A stretch of 64,000 bases of DNA from Acanthochlamys bracteata (GCA_019914995.1 CM034127.1:8804001-8868000), one strand, 5' to 3'. Counted from the first letter of the stretch, positions 13,106 to 24,994 are shown. Numbers and translations: made by a program. The notes: generated by a model not told the origin, from the letters alone.

Positions 13106-13294
13106 AAGTATATATAACAGATGAGTACTTCCATTAGATGTGAGAAACAAACATATATATATGCTTTTGTTCCTTTATCAAAGTTATACCTTAGAAGGTC
13201 CTACCAGCCAAGTAAAGAAAACTGTAGTGAATAAGGCAAAGCATTGTCTTGAAAACCTTGATTGCAACATTAATGTTCTTATCTGGCTATGCAA

Positions 13295-14103
13295 CTCCAC
13301 ACTAGTTCATCATACCATCTGCAGTCCGATGGCCAAACAGAGGTATTAAACAAGACCTTGGGATCCTACTTACGATGTTTTGCAGGGAAGCACCCTCGTC
13401 AATAGATACATTGGCTTCATGAGACGGAGTATTTCTATAATACAAGCACGCAATCGGCCACAAAAGTGACACCATTCAAAGCTATTTACGATCATTCTCC
13501 TCCGCCCCTGGTTACCCTAGCCAGTGGCTCTACGAAACTCGACAGCATCGGCCATCAAGTTCACCAGAGGGATTTCATCCTTCGTGACCTCAAACTACAC
13601 TTGCAGAAGGCACAACAACGTATGAAGAACGCCGCTGATCGTTATCGAAGAGATAAATCTTTCCAATCTTGAGACTCTGTCTTTTTTAAAGTTATAACCT
13701 TACCGATAAGTGTATGTTGCTGAACGGCAAAATCACAAGCTCCACCATAAGTTTTACAGACCATTTCGCATTATAAAGCGTGTTGACCCGATTACATATC
13801 GCTTGGACCTTCTCTTCGACTCCAAGATTCACCTCGTCATGCACATATCTCAGTTGAAGGATGACCGCTCTGTTCCGCCAGTAATCACACCTCAACTTCT
13901 CCAACTAGCTGAGGATGGCTACTTGCATCTAAGTCCGCATGACATTATAGAATATAGGCATGTGAACGTAGGGGGTACAAGTCGATAGAAGCCTTAGTCG
14001 CTTGGGAGGGCCTTTCAGATGAGGACGCTTCCTAGGAGGATCTTGATTGAATTTGTCGGTATTTCTCCCTCGAGGACGAGGTTGACTCTTTAGGGGAGGG
14101 GAA
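13295..14103 (+). pseudogene. Ty3/gypsy integrase C-terminus and chromodomain remnant
   Basis: Broken frames read through the end of a Ty3/gypsy pol. The string LQSDGQTEVLNKTLG near 13317 is the end of the integrase core. An MTPFKAIYDHSPP segment follows (13466), then a C-terminal integrase segment with HKLHHKFYRPFRIIKRV (about 13734). Next comes the linker HISQLKDD, and finally a chromodomain-like EALVAWEGLSDEDASWED reading near 13990-14045. Stops and frameshifts separate the pieces. A purine tract AGGGGAGGGGAA at 14092-14103 directly precedes TGTTACAC, which is a plausible 3' LTR start at 14104; no LTR end or 5' half was found. Chromodomain-bearing Ty3/gypsy elements (chromoviruses) are known to carry this order. 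The copy is inactive. Confidence 0.8.
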
Positions 14104-15530
14104 TGTTACACACCTACAATAAACTTAACAGTTCCATGAAGTAGGACTCCGGTTCTTATTAGAACAAAAGTGAATATTTCTCCCAAACGCAACCCAAGAT
14201 ATTTTTACACAATTAGCACCTATAGACACACCACCTAAAGGAACTCTTCCAAATTGACTGCCAGTATTATGCAGAATCTTTTTATTGACTGCGTTAGCTT
14301 TGAAGCAACTAATGAGCACCACCGCTAGCATACACTAATGAACAAACTGCATGTAAAAGAAAATCTAACCTCTCCAAGACTGATTTTGTTTGAAGATTTG
14401 TTTTTTTTATTTCTAATTAGAGCTGCGTCTTCTTCCAAACTATATGAATGAGATCATTCAATGAGAGGAGGAGGAAAAGAGATGTGATTTGTCTCCTTTT
14501 TTATTTACTGTTTTTAGTTAATTTTACCTTCTCGCTGCGATAGCATATCAGCATGCTCTTAGAGAGATGGTGAATGGCCAGGAGCTAAAATCAGTTCTCT
14601 TTATATAAAGGTAATTGTCGTTATTGTTGGCAGTGCAGAAGCTGTAATTGATTTCTTGTCCTTTGTCATGGCTGCTAAGATCACCATAACTGAAGACTTG
14701 CCTTCTGCTGTGGTGTCTCATAGCTACTGAGAGTTTTGGACGCTCTCCTCCAGCTTGTGGGAAGGGCCAAATATCCTCGATGGTGAAAAAAAACGAGTGT
14801 TTTATTGTTTCCATGCTAAAATTATGAGAGGCAAATGCTAGTGTATAGGAATACTAGTTATCAAGAATTCAAAGGATCATACTGAACTTCGTGGAGTGCC
14901 TCAAGTTGTGTGAGATCAACTAACTCTGTAGAGATGTGTGAGATCAATACAAACAACGGAAGAAGAAGACTAAAGGAGATTGCCAATCAAACAAGTAAAC
15001 ATTGCATGCAAGACTGACATAAGAAGAAAAAACTACTGCTCATGAAAATATGTTTTTGACTACATTGCGAAAATTTGGTGTGGCACAAGAAATGCGTTCG
15101 ATTGATAAACAAAGAACGGTTAGATGTTTCTTTTGTTTGCATGTGCAAGCATGTATATGCACTTGGTTGATCGATTAGACGTTTGAGAGTATTTATCATA
15201 AATATATTTTATTTTGATAAATAATTTTATAATTTAAAATTAACAAAAATTATGTATACTAAAATTGTATTATAAATTTTTCATTTTTTAAAATTAAAAT
15301 TTTTTGTAAATATTGTATAATATTTATTGAAAAGTTTGAAAATTTTTAAATTGAAAAGTACTACAATAAGCTATACCAAACGTTTCCAAAGAAATGGTTT
15401 CGGATGGTTTACAGTAACATATTTATTAAAATTTAATTAAATTTTTTAAAAAAGAATTTATAATTTATTTAAAAAATTAAACATATTATTTTAAAGCAAA
15501 TGGAATTGTGTTTGTGCCATAATATACACA
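14104..15530. other. Intergenic, possible LTR remnant
   Basis: No gene is supported. The first few hundred bases may be the 3' LTR of the gypsy remnant. Minus-strand ORFs at 14125-14331 and 14548-14814 have no recognisable domain. An AT-rich MITE-like block occupies about 15190-15390 and ends near AATAAGCTATACCAAACG. Confidence 0.4.
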
Positions 15531-15603
15531 TCCATTGTCGTCTAGTCCGGTTAGGATACCTGGCTTTCACCCAGGCGACCCGGGTTCAAATCCCGGCAAT
15601 GGA
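15531..15603 (+). tRNA. tRNA-Glu (TTC anticodon)
   Basis: The 73-nt sequence folds as a cloverleaf. The acceptor stem is TCCATTG (15531-15537) with CAATGGA (15597-15603). The anticodon stem CCTGG/CCAGG encloses the loop CTTTCAC, giving anticodon TTC at 15566-15568, and the T arm contains GGGTTCAAATCCC, which is also the internal B box. T-runs (GTTTTCGTTTTT) just downstream can stop RNA polymerase III. No intron. It lies about 450 bp upstream of the ARF-like gene on the same strand, and the two are transcribed by different polymerases. Confidence 0.96.
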
Positions 15604-15785
15604 AATTTCGTTGTTTTCGTTTTTGTAGTACTTTCATTCAGTCGTCTGTATCCTGATACACAATTCCAGCCCACCTGAAAACCCAATCCGAAACGTAGTG
15701 CTAAAATTAAGACCAAAGCCCGTCAAAGAATCGTCTTCGTCTTTCTTGTTGCTTGCTTCTTTTGGACCTCTTTTGACCCCCTACG

Positions 15786-15794
15786 CATATATAG
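15786..15794 (+). promoter_or_regulatory. TATA-like box for the ARF-like gene
   Basis: CATATATAG lies about 260 bp upstream of the start codon in a GC-richer, non-coding stretch. Position and sequence fit a plant TATA box. The transcription start is not known. Confidence 0.4.
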
Positions 15795-16052
15795 TCCACC
15801 TCTTCCCTGCGTCAAGCACCTTGTTCTCTTTTTTTACTTCCTAATTTCGTAGTTATTAATAGTTTTCAATTAACAATCAACAATAGTTTTCACGGTTATT
15901 TCTGAGATCTCTTCAGAATTCGATTGCAGAGAATAAACTCCAATTTGAATCAATAAAACAATAAAAAAGCTAATCTCACAAAGATCTCAATTCTCTGAAT
16001 TTTGTTTTAATCTTTTCTGATTATTTTGTGTAACGGAGGGAGAGAGAGAACG

Positions 16053-19000
16053 ATGGGGGCGCTTGTGTCGAGATTCTGGTTCATGCTTTTTCCGGCAAAG
16101 GAGTACAAGATCGTCGTTGTCGGTCTCGATAATGCAGGCAAGACGACGACGCTTTACAAGCTTCATCTTGGTGAAGTGGTTACTACGAATCCAACGATTG
16201 GGAGCAATGTCGAAGAGGTCGTATATAAAAATATTCGATTCGAGGGATGTTTTATTGGATTGTTCTTTGGTTATTTGTTGCGATTAATAACGTGTTTTTG
16301 AAGAATTTGGAAATTGATTAGATATATAAATCAATAGATGCGGAGATTATAGACTCTTTTGATAATCTTTCCAGTTATGTTTTTGTAATTTGTCTTTAGC
16401 CCGGAAGAGCATATGCAACTCCTTTGGTTTCTTGAAAAAAAGGCTAACTCCTATATGATGGTGTGAGGAATTAAGGTTTAACTTGATTAATTCTTCTAGA
16501 GTCTATCTGTGCTTCAAGGAGATTTAGGAAAGTGTGCTGTTTTGGTAACTTGTGAACAATGAGAACATTTGAATCGAGGTTATGTACTCATTTACCTTTT
16601 GAAATTTGTGTGTTTAGCATGATAACACAATTATGGATCTAGCATGAAACTTGTACATACGCAGCTTACTTGGTAGTCAGAAAACACTCTCTGTCAAGTT
16701 AGATATGCAAATTGCAAATGTTTATGATGTGGATACAAAGAAGATTAGTGCTTGCATGTGGTAAATAAGGAGTAACCAACAATTAGCAGCAGATATGCCC
16801 ATGCCACTTGCAATTTAGTGTAGATTGAAGGTGCACTGTTTTATATGGAGAATGGAGTTGTAATTTCACATAATCAGGGACTGTGAGTGTGTAGAGTTAG
16901 GTTTAGGATGTTGTCGTATTTACGCTTTATTAGAAGCAAGTGCATAAAATGATTTTCTGTCAAAATTCTGATAGTACTACCAATCAGATTGGCACCACAG
17001 CTCTTTGAATCTGTTTAAGATGCGTGAGTAGTCAGTTTGAAAAAGGTTTAATAAATTAAAGATAAACATTTGTGCTAATGATTGGTGGTAGATATTGTCT
17101 TGATCTTTTGTTGTGTGCTTTTTCCCTGTATTAATTTGTATATACAACATAGCCAAACTGAACATCAGCGAAGAATGTGTTCTTAAAGTAATGTCTATTG
17201 AACAGATAGGTAATGCTCGATATCGATGAGGTCCATCATGATGTTTATTTCGTATTTATCTAGGATAATTTAAACATTCTCCTGTTGCGATATTGTGTAC
17301 TAATTGCTATAGTCAATTGCTAATGTAGTCAAGTTGCATCTTGACAAAGGTCTTATTTAAACCGCTAATGTAGTCAAGTTGCTATTTAGACTGCTAGTTG
17401 ACAAAGGTTAATGTTAGTTTTAGATATTGTTCCATAAATGAAAGCATTATGCATATTTCTGATTTTGTCGTTATAGATACTTTCAATGTAGATAGTAATC
17501 ACTCGGTGTTATGAATTTATAGTGGTCCAAAAATAAGATTATGGTCAAGATATTCAAGTTTTTGTCATTAAGCTAGATTCTTTTCAATAAAGTGTTTGTA
17601 CATCTCTATTGTGTTGTATGAAACAAACTATAAAAACTTGTTGGTTGTTGGATTGCAAGTAAGGTAGGAAGTTTCATAATGTTCAGGTTATACCACCTTA
17701 AATTATTCAAGGTTAACTAATCAATTTTATTGAACAAAGATACCCTTATTATCTAATGTTGTTGTTGTCTTGCAATCCTTGACTTTGTCTTGTTCCAGTA
17801 TAAGCATTTGAAATCAGGATTATCTGTATTGATGGGGAGACACATACATAGTAGAAATTTCATGTAATGTTTCTAAGCAAGAAAATACAATAATCCTAAT
17901 ATGTTTGGTGATATAATTGTTATGTCAATGATGATTATATTAGGATGTCAACCAATTTGAGTTCAAAGCTGTTATTGGATCCAAGCTAATCTTCCCTATA
18001 AATAGAACGTTCTTCATAGTATATGCTATGGTCTAAAAGTTTGTTTCGTTAATTTGCAAACCTTTGTATGATTAATTTTGTTGAATCTAATGTAAAATAT
18101 TGAGTGTGCTATCTTAATCTTGCTAGCTTGGGATCATCGTTGACCTCAATTTTTCAATAATATCAAGCAGTAGCCCTTTATCTTGGGTTGCTAGATGGTC
18201 ACATATTGGCCATGCTTTTGTTGTTTCTTTTGGACTATCACCAAATGTTTCACATGAATATCCAAATTGAGACATAGCGGGACACTCCTCAGAGCTAACT
18301 TATATCGTGAAAACTTGAACTTTTTTTTTTCATACCCGTGTAGCATTCAGCTTTTAGCATTGACTGGTAAGCCAAATATAGAGTATGTCAACAACTCAAG
18401 GGGGTGAATTGAGTTAATAAACTAAAGTGAAGTTATGCAATGAAATTTTCAGTCGATCGAAAATCTAAGAGTGAGTTCTTTAAGGATTTAAGTTAACCAC
18501 AAATGTAGTGCGCTCTGCAAATTTCAAAGAAAGACTAATGAATCGTGCGCCATAAGCACAAGCACATTATGTTTGTAGTAGTTCACATTGTTCCTATCCC
18601 TTTTAATGGGTTAAACCACCACAGTGTGCTTTTACTATAATCAGAGAGTTTTATCGAGCATACAGTTAGGTTTCTAACTATAAAACTTAACAAATCTCAA
18701 CCTAAAATAAACTTCAGCCAATATTATTCATTTAGTAGTTTTGACACATCTAGGTTGTTATGTAATAAAAACATCAATGTAGAAATATAAAACCAAACCC
18801 ACCTCTCAAGCACACATTACATAACAATGAAAGTAAAGAGTTCGATTGTATACACCTTTATAAATAAAGATGATTTAAACAAAAAGTAAATAAATTAAGA
18901 TGGATTAAATAAAGAGCAATCTTCATGTCAATAGCATCTCCTTCAATTTCGTCTTTGTCTCCTAAAGTATCTTCTATATATTTTATAAGAATTGATGCCA

Positions 19001-21792
19001 AGTATCCATAGGTGGAGTGGGCAGGGCATTCGCTTCCTAAAGGGGTGGTTTGAAGTGTGAATCTCAGAAGTGCCAGTTTATTAAGAAAAATTGTAAGATT
19101 TGATACATCTAAACAAAAATTTTCTTAGAATTTGGAGAAGGGTAAGAGAAATTTTCAAAAACGTTATTGATCTTCTTTTGTTTTTTTTACTCTTTAGGGT
19201 ATTTTAACTTAATTGAAAACTACATACCCTACTTTTTTTAGAGCCAAATATCTACATATAAATAGCCATCAACTTAAATTGCATTTATTTTATTACTTTT
19301 CAATTACTTTATCACTAAAATCCATTAAAGTATTTTAAATATAACTAGAATGACCTACATTAAAAGGGAGTTTAAGATCTTTATTAAAGATTTCTCTCTA
19401 TCCTCGTCTCCAAAGTTTCAAGAAAACTCATTAATTTGATTTATTGTTCATTAAGATTTGAAGGAGATGTTATTGATTTAAAGATTATTTAATTTTATTT
19501 TTTTCTTTATCTCGGTTGTGAAAAGCTTTTACCATCCAACTCTTTATTTTCATTACTATGTCGAGTGAGCTTGAGAGTTGGTTTTTCCTCTTTTATTTTT
19601 CCCCTTTTTTTCTCCTATTTTCTTAAGTATTTTGGTCATTGGTTACTTGTTTTGTCAGGCAGAGTGGTAGGGATTGAGAGGAATAACGACAATGAAAAGC
19701 TGTTAATAAACACAAAACCATTGTTTTTCCCCTCCTACAACCATAAAGGAATTGCCTTGCTATTGGATTTTCTACTTTATGCCATGAGTATTTGTTTTAA
19801 AGAAAAATTGTATAAAAAGTTCGCCTGTTAAGATAGTTTGGCCATATAAAGCAAAAACCTTTCATATGCATTTGTTCGTAAACACGAATCTTTGGGCATG
19901 CCTCTTGTTAAAAAGGATAGGAGGAGACCTAAATGACTTGGTTGGCTACCGTGCAAAATGACTTATTGCATTAGATAGTATATTAACAAAACAAAATTCA
20001 TGTAACCGGCCCTACCGAATGGGATGGGATTTAGTTGTTGTGGTTGTATGAATAGTTGATTCATAATTAGTGAACAACAATAATAATGACAATTCTTTGT
20101 CTTGTCAAATATGTTAGCCCCGAATGAAGGTCTGAGCTGTAGTGTCATTCTTGCATCGTGCATTCATAAGCTAGGCTATGGTAGTGTGAAAGGTTTGTAT
20201 TCTTATTTTGTTGACCTAGATATTTTCAGAATCAACATATATTGTAAAAACTTAGGATCCAGAAGTTAGGGTCTCCTAATTTTCTGATTCTCAGATTTAG
20301 AATTTATAATTAGAAACGCTACCGAACATAGTTGTCAGCTAGAATATATAATCAGGAGTTAGAATTAGTAGAACCAGGCTGAACCAAACAATTTTTACAT
20401 TTATGAGAACTCCAAAATATAACCTATTTCCAACAGCTTTACTAAATATGCATTTAAATAGTCATTATCCTCTATGTAAATAAAAGGATTGTGGTGGTGT
20501 CTCATTTGTATCGTGGTGTTGCTTTCACAATCTGGTGCATTTTCTAATGGCATTCTTTCTGAATGGGAAGGCTACTGTAACCATCTAAATTTTCAAAAAG
20601 AGGCTCCCAATTCGACAACTTTATAACTTAGAATTCTTATAGATCTTTTTTGAGTCATGAAGTGTGCTTGGAGTTGGCTTCATATGATTTGCATGCCACA
20701 GGAGATAACAAGTCATTTCTTGAGTTGTGTTTTTCTTCTTTTCCCCCGATGTAGAACTTCTCAGTCAGCGAGTTAGTACTTCCAGCTACTTTATTTTTCT
20801 GCTCAAGACATGGAAGATTAATGTATTTAAGCTTCTGGATTCACCAATCCACAATTGATACATGCATCTGTTTTAAATTGTGAGTGGGTAGAATTGGTAA
20901 GTTTTGTCCATCACATTTAACTAGTTTGCGTTCTAGATATATTTATTTCAACGTAAAAAGTACAGATTTGGAACTTTTGTCGTACCATATACCTGACTTA
21001 TGGTTCAGATAAGAATGCAGATTCTTTAATAATTTTAATAGTGGTATGAGAATTTGTCTAGAATGGAATAAAATTTCTACCTCTGGTACACCAAGTTGAA
21101 CGCAGCCTGTACTGCATTCTTATCCATGGTGATCACGTGTTTGAGAATGAGATGCTGAAGATATAGAGCCCTGCAATTTATGAACCCTGTAGCTTACATG
21201 ATTGTCTGGTCATGTGTCTTTATTTTGGATAATCGTGTTTAGAATGACAACTTCTCTCTTATGTAGGGATACATGGCCTGATCTGTAGAACTGCGGTTTA
21301 ATTTACCTGTGGCAGTTGATGAGCCTTCTCTTTTTTTGTCTTTAAGTTAGTAAATGAGCCTTTAATGCATTTTTGATCTGGTCTAACTCATATTCCTATT
21401 GTTGCATACGCAATGTATCATGCTAACAGGTTTGGGATCTTGGGGGACAAGAACGGCTACGAGCATCTTGGGCAACATATTACCGAGGCACTCATGCTGT
21501 CATTGTAGTTGTAGACAGTACAGATAGGGCAAGGGTCTCAATCATCAAGGATGAACTCTTCAGGCTTCTCCAGCATGGTGATCTTGGGCATACTGTGGCT
21601 CTCATCTTCGCTAACAAGCAGGACATCAAGGATGCTATGTCACCGGCAGAGATAACTGATGCTCTATCACTGCACAGCATCAAGAACCATGACTGGCACA
21701 TCCAGGGTTGCTGTGCCCTTACCGGTGATGGATTGTATGATGGTTTAGGGTGGATAGCCCAGAAAGTCACTGGTAATGCCACGGCTACCTGA
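16053..21792 (+). CDS. ARF-like small GTPase, plant ARLB1/GB1 (ARL5-like) type
   Basis: Exons 16053..16244 and 21430..21792 give 184 aa with an intron of 5185 bp. Exon 1 starts MGALVS (Gly2 and Ser6 fit N-myristoylation) and holds the P-loop GLDNAGKT (residues 24-31) and the switch-I threonine in NPTIGSN. Exon 2 starts [11 protein letters not shown] (switch II, Gln71), then NKQD (126-129) for guanine specificity and the G5 loop CALTG (159-163). The family cycles between GDP and GTP on Golgi and endosomal membranes and recruits tethers. Oddity: the exon 1 boundary reads GAG|GGATGT, where the expected consensus would be GAG|GTATGT, so the donor is GG. No GT or GC before the next in-frame stop keeps the frame. 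Two upstream in-frame GTs exist but would delete 8-9 residues of the second beta strand. An earlier in-frame ATG at 16026 would add nine residues (MCNGGRERT) and hide Gly2, so it is unlikely. Whether the gene works depends on that donor. Confidence 0.88.
18390..18700 (-). repeat. LTR-like fragment inside the ARF-like gene intron
   Basis: On the minus strand it ends ACTCAATTCACCCCCTTGAGTTG, a sequence style common at the 3' edge of many plant Copia LTRs just before the primer site. The same head occurs at about 55534-55565 on the plus strand. Boundaries further right, a second LTR and coding remnants are not visible, so it may be a solo or truncated LTR. Confidence 0.4.
18995..19085 (+). repeat. 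Possible tRNA-derived SINE fragment
   Basis: The stretch reads TAGGTGGAGTGGGC, then GGCATTCGCTTCCTAAAG, GGTTTGAAGTGTGAATCTC and AGAAGTGCCAG. This resembles the tRNA-related head of plant SINEs, with an A-box-like and a diverged B-box-like segment. I see no clear tail or target duplication. It lies in the ARF-like gene intron. Confidence 0.35.
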
Positions 21793-22794
21793 TGTTTGGA
21801 AGTGTGTGGCTGTATATTAGTTGAATTTTGAACGAGGTGAAGATAACTTTTGTGTAATCATTCTCCAATACATTCTTCACACTCAATCTTCAACAGTTGA
21901 AATCTTAGATTGGAACAGATGAAAACAAATGGGCATCTGTAAAAGTTTATCATCATTCAGTATAATATTCTCTCATCTTTTCTACAATGAAATGGTAGTT
22001 GCAAGAAGTAAAACATTGTGCGTTTCATCTTGATATGAAGCTGCTACTTTCAGAGAAGCCTTACTATAAGCATGTCAGCATTGTCAAGGGAGGTTCTGTT
22101 AGTTATTGGTTCTTGCAATTTGTACAATGGTCTTTTGCATGACACGAGTTAGCCGTGTTAATACTCATGACTTAACTTTCCTCATCCAAGCGACACTTTC
22201 TGCACCAACAAAATCATTCACAAAATTTGTTGAGCAATACCTTTTCTTTTTATTGAAGATATTTATCAGTCAGGTTATTACCTAAGCCGATGGGGAATGG
22301 CTGCTCGATGCAGGAAAGCTATAGAAAACTCTTTTGAGCAGCTGATCAACAACACCGAAATTTAATTCGTGGTTCAAGTCTTCTACGTATCTCTCATATC
22401 TCTACTTATATAAAGATATGGATTCAATAGCTGTTCCTGCAAGTAAGAGCTGCCTAAAACTACCTAAATGGGTACTGTCTGTTGAATGCTTCTATGAGTT
22501 TGGAGCAGGAAAATATCCAATTACGGAAAATCTTTCCAAAAGTGGAAGGCTTCGGATCACTATTGCCTGTTATTGTTTCAAAAAAATCACTGAACATGTG
22601 TTGCTGGTAGACAATTTGGATTGAAACGTACCTCTGGATATTTTCAATCAATGTACTAAACTAAGTTTGGACGTACAGCTAACGACATACTCAGATGATA
22701 ACCGTCTTTCTATATATGAAGAAACATTTTTCTCGTTCTAGAGCCCAATAAATGCTTTAGAAGCAGTACATGTCAAATCACTTGCAACTCGGAA

Positions 22795-24938
22795 TCACAG
22801 AATCCTGCATATGCACCTTTGGATATTTTTTGGCCCTTCAAACCACTGGTCCCATGATGGTTCTACAGGTCCATTGGTTCTGTGAACACAAAAAAAAAAA
22901 AAAAAAAATCCAAAGTTGGAGTAAAGACATGTACACGATTGAAATATAAAGCTAACCAATATGTCAATATCTACTATTTACTTCGGGAGCAGAGGGTCTG
23001 GTCTGCTTTCGACGTTGTTCAACAATCTGGTCGAACAAAATGTAAAAGTAAATAATTTTCACAATAATGCGTGGAAACGAGATACTCATTAGTGAATTGC
23101 ATACTCTTGGCACAATGTTGATACTTTCTCCATCCTCTCCATCTTCTCCAGCTCTTCCTGTTTTGGTATCAGTTTATTATGCACCGTATCAAATATGATA
23201 TAACAATCATACACAAAATTGTGATGCCACAAGCTGTAAAGATCTATAACTAAAGCAGTGCACTGATCAAGAAAGAAAATTCCAAAACACTATTTAACTA
23301 TGGAAATACTTGTTTTATAACTAATTCGCATTACTTCATGGTATGGCAGTGATATTCCATCTTGCACAGATCAACATACAGAGGCTGATCAGATGTATCC
23401 TTTTGTGTGGGTCAAGCGGAATGGCAACAAAGAAAATAATTTTTGTCACGGCGGTCATGTATTCAAGTACTTCATCATAAAATGATCGCTGGTGCTATTA
23501 GCTTGCACATTTTGCATAGGAATTCAAGTCAATTTTGAAGAGGCAATGGGGAAACCTTCAATAAAGCTATTAGGAATGAGTTCCCCTAGTACCAATCATT
23601 CATTCGCAGTCTTTTTAAACTTTTCTCTGTTGCCAAAGATAGTAATGCAAATCTATCCATAAGACTGGCAAAGAAGATTATGCCAAGATATGAAACTTCT
23701 GCTAGTCACTTGCAATCTGTTGTCCCTAAGAATAAAGCAACAATACCATCACCAGACTACTAGCCAAACTTTATAGTGAGTTTATTTTGGAATTCCCCAA
23801 ATATCCACGAACTCCTCCCTAGTCAACACACATTAATAGCATTAGAAGGGAACTTCCACACTAAACATAAACTTAGCTCTACCAAAGTGTTTCCATGCTT
23901 TCAGTTCATTTTTGACATGGGACCTATACACGTACAGATAGAAGTCAAGCACCCGAATGATAGAAACGCAAACTTTTGCAGCTCCCGTGCTGAGACAATG
24001 GCAAAATTGTTGTCCTGAAATAGTTCTTAACATTCTTTGACAATATATTCTCTTTTCTTATATGACTGCTGGTTGAAGGAGCGCTCAATAATGTTATCAA
24101 TCAACCTGCATTCTCCAAAGTATATCTGAGGTGTTTTTTTACATTTTGCATCATGGTATAAGTTCTTCTATATATGTCTCTTGACACTAGAACTCCAGTA
24201 TCATGAATTCCTTTGCTTCTTGACAGCTTGAATGCCATTGTGCCAACTTTACCTGTCAGTGAACGTTGCTGGATAAACTCAGCAAAGCTAACATTTTAAT
24301 TGATAAAAGTTACACCTGTTGTATAGGCACAATTTTTTGAAACCAAACTTCAAGTTATGCTCCCTTTAATAGCTATAAGAAATACTCTTTCTAGCAGCAT
24401 GAAAGTTTTGATTTACTCCAATGGACACGGCTATTATTGATAGCTAGACAAATAAAGCAACAAATAAACTTCTAGAACCCACGTTCCAGAAACCTGATTT
24501 AATTGATTGAAAAAATTATCATGCTTAGATTTCAATATTTATGCATTCCATTCCATCCGTTCAAGAAGGGAAGACATAAATAGGCAATCCATTACACCGA
24601 GCTAGTTGCGCACATCAATACTAAGACAACGCATGTTAAAAACCTCAATGTGTTCAAGAAAGAAGATTCCGATTTTGATCATAAGACACTTTTGGTCATT
24701 TTATGATTGTATCTAAACAACAATACTAGTAATTGCTAACCGATTACTCCATAATTTCGTTAACTTGCATCAACCGTTCTCATCACAACACCAAATTAAA
24801 GAGAACATTTCTCAAAGTACAGAAACTTAACAAGAAAAACGAACAAAGAATTTGAACCTGAAGGATGCGGAATTCTTGTTCCAAATGGTTGAGCTCGGCA
24901 GCGATCCGGTGCTTCCCTCTTGCCTCCGCCAAAGACAT
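22795..24938 (-). CDS. Heterotrimeric G-protein gamma subunit, type A (AGG1/2-like)
   Basis: Four short coding exons, complement(24858..24938), (23105..23157), (22982..23026) and (22795..22879), join to 87 aa with good GT-AG signals and matching phases. Exon 1 reads MSLAEARGKHRIAAELNHLE and ends ...FRILQ; exon 2 adds EELEKMERMEKVSTLCQ. Together these form the coiled coil that pairs with G-beta. Exon 3 gives NNVESRPDPLLP, the DPLLP signature of plant G-gamma. Exon 4 gives TNGPVEPSWDQWFEGP and ends CICRIL. That is a CaaX box (CRIL, a leucine end that favours geranylgeranylation) with an extra upstream Cys for S-acylation. In plants the gamma subunit anchors G-beta-gamma at the plasma membrane and acts in growth, defence and guard-cell signalling. 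The exon 4 acceptor follows an 18-19-base T-run on the coding strand. Only the start is slightly open, since GTGCAG precedes the ATG and could be a 5'UTR acceptor. Confidence 0.93.
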
Positions 24939-24952
24939 CTGCACAATTGAAT

Positions 24953-24994
24953 TCAACTGAACAACTCTAAAACTGTGATCTCTTTGATCGGCAT
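24953..24994 (-). other. Possible upstream ORF of the G-gamma gene
   Basis: A 13-codon ORF (MPIKEITVLELFS) ends 15 bases before the main ATG, in a different frame. If this DNA is in the 5'UTR it could reduce translation of the gamma subunit. The transcript start is unknown. Confidence 0.3.

Noticed and set aside
16026..16052. Upstream in-frame ATG for the ARF-like gene
   Set aside because: It would add nine residues (MCNGGRERT) and bury the Gly2 needed for myristoylation; MGALVS is the family start.
16245..21429. Reading the ARF-like gene intron as a U12 (AT-AC type) intron
   Set aside because: The donor GGATGTTT lacks the ATATCCTT or GTATCCTT core and the acceptor is an ordinary AACAG.
22418..22624. 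68-codon plus-strand ORF downstream of the ARF-like gene
   Set aside because: No recognisable domain; it falls in the 3' flanks of two real genes.
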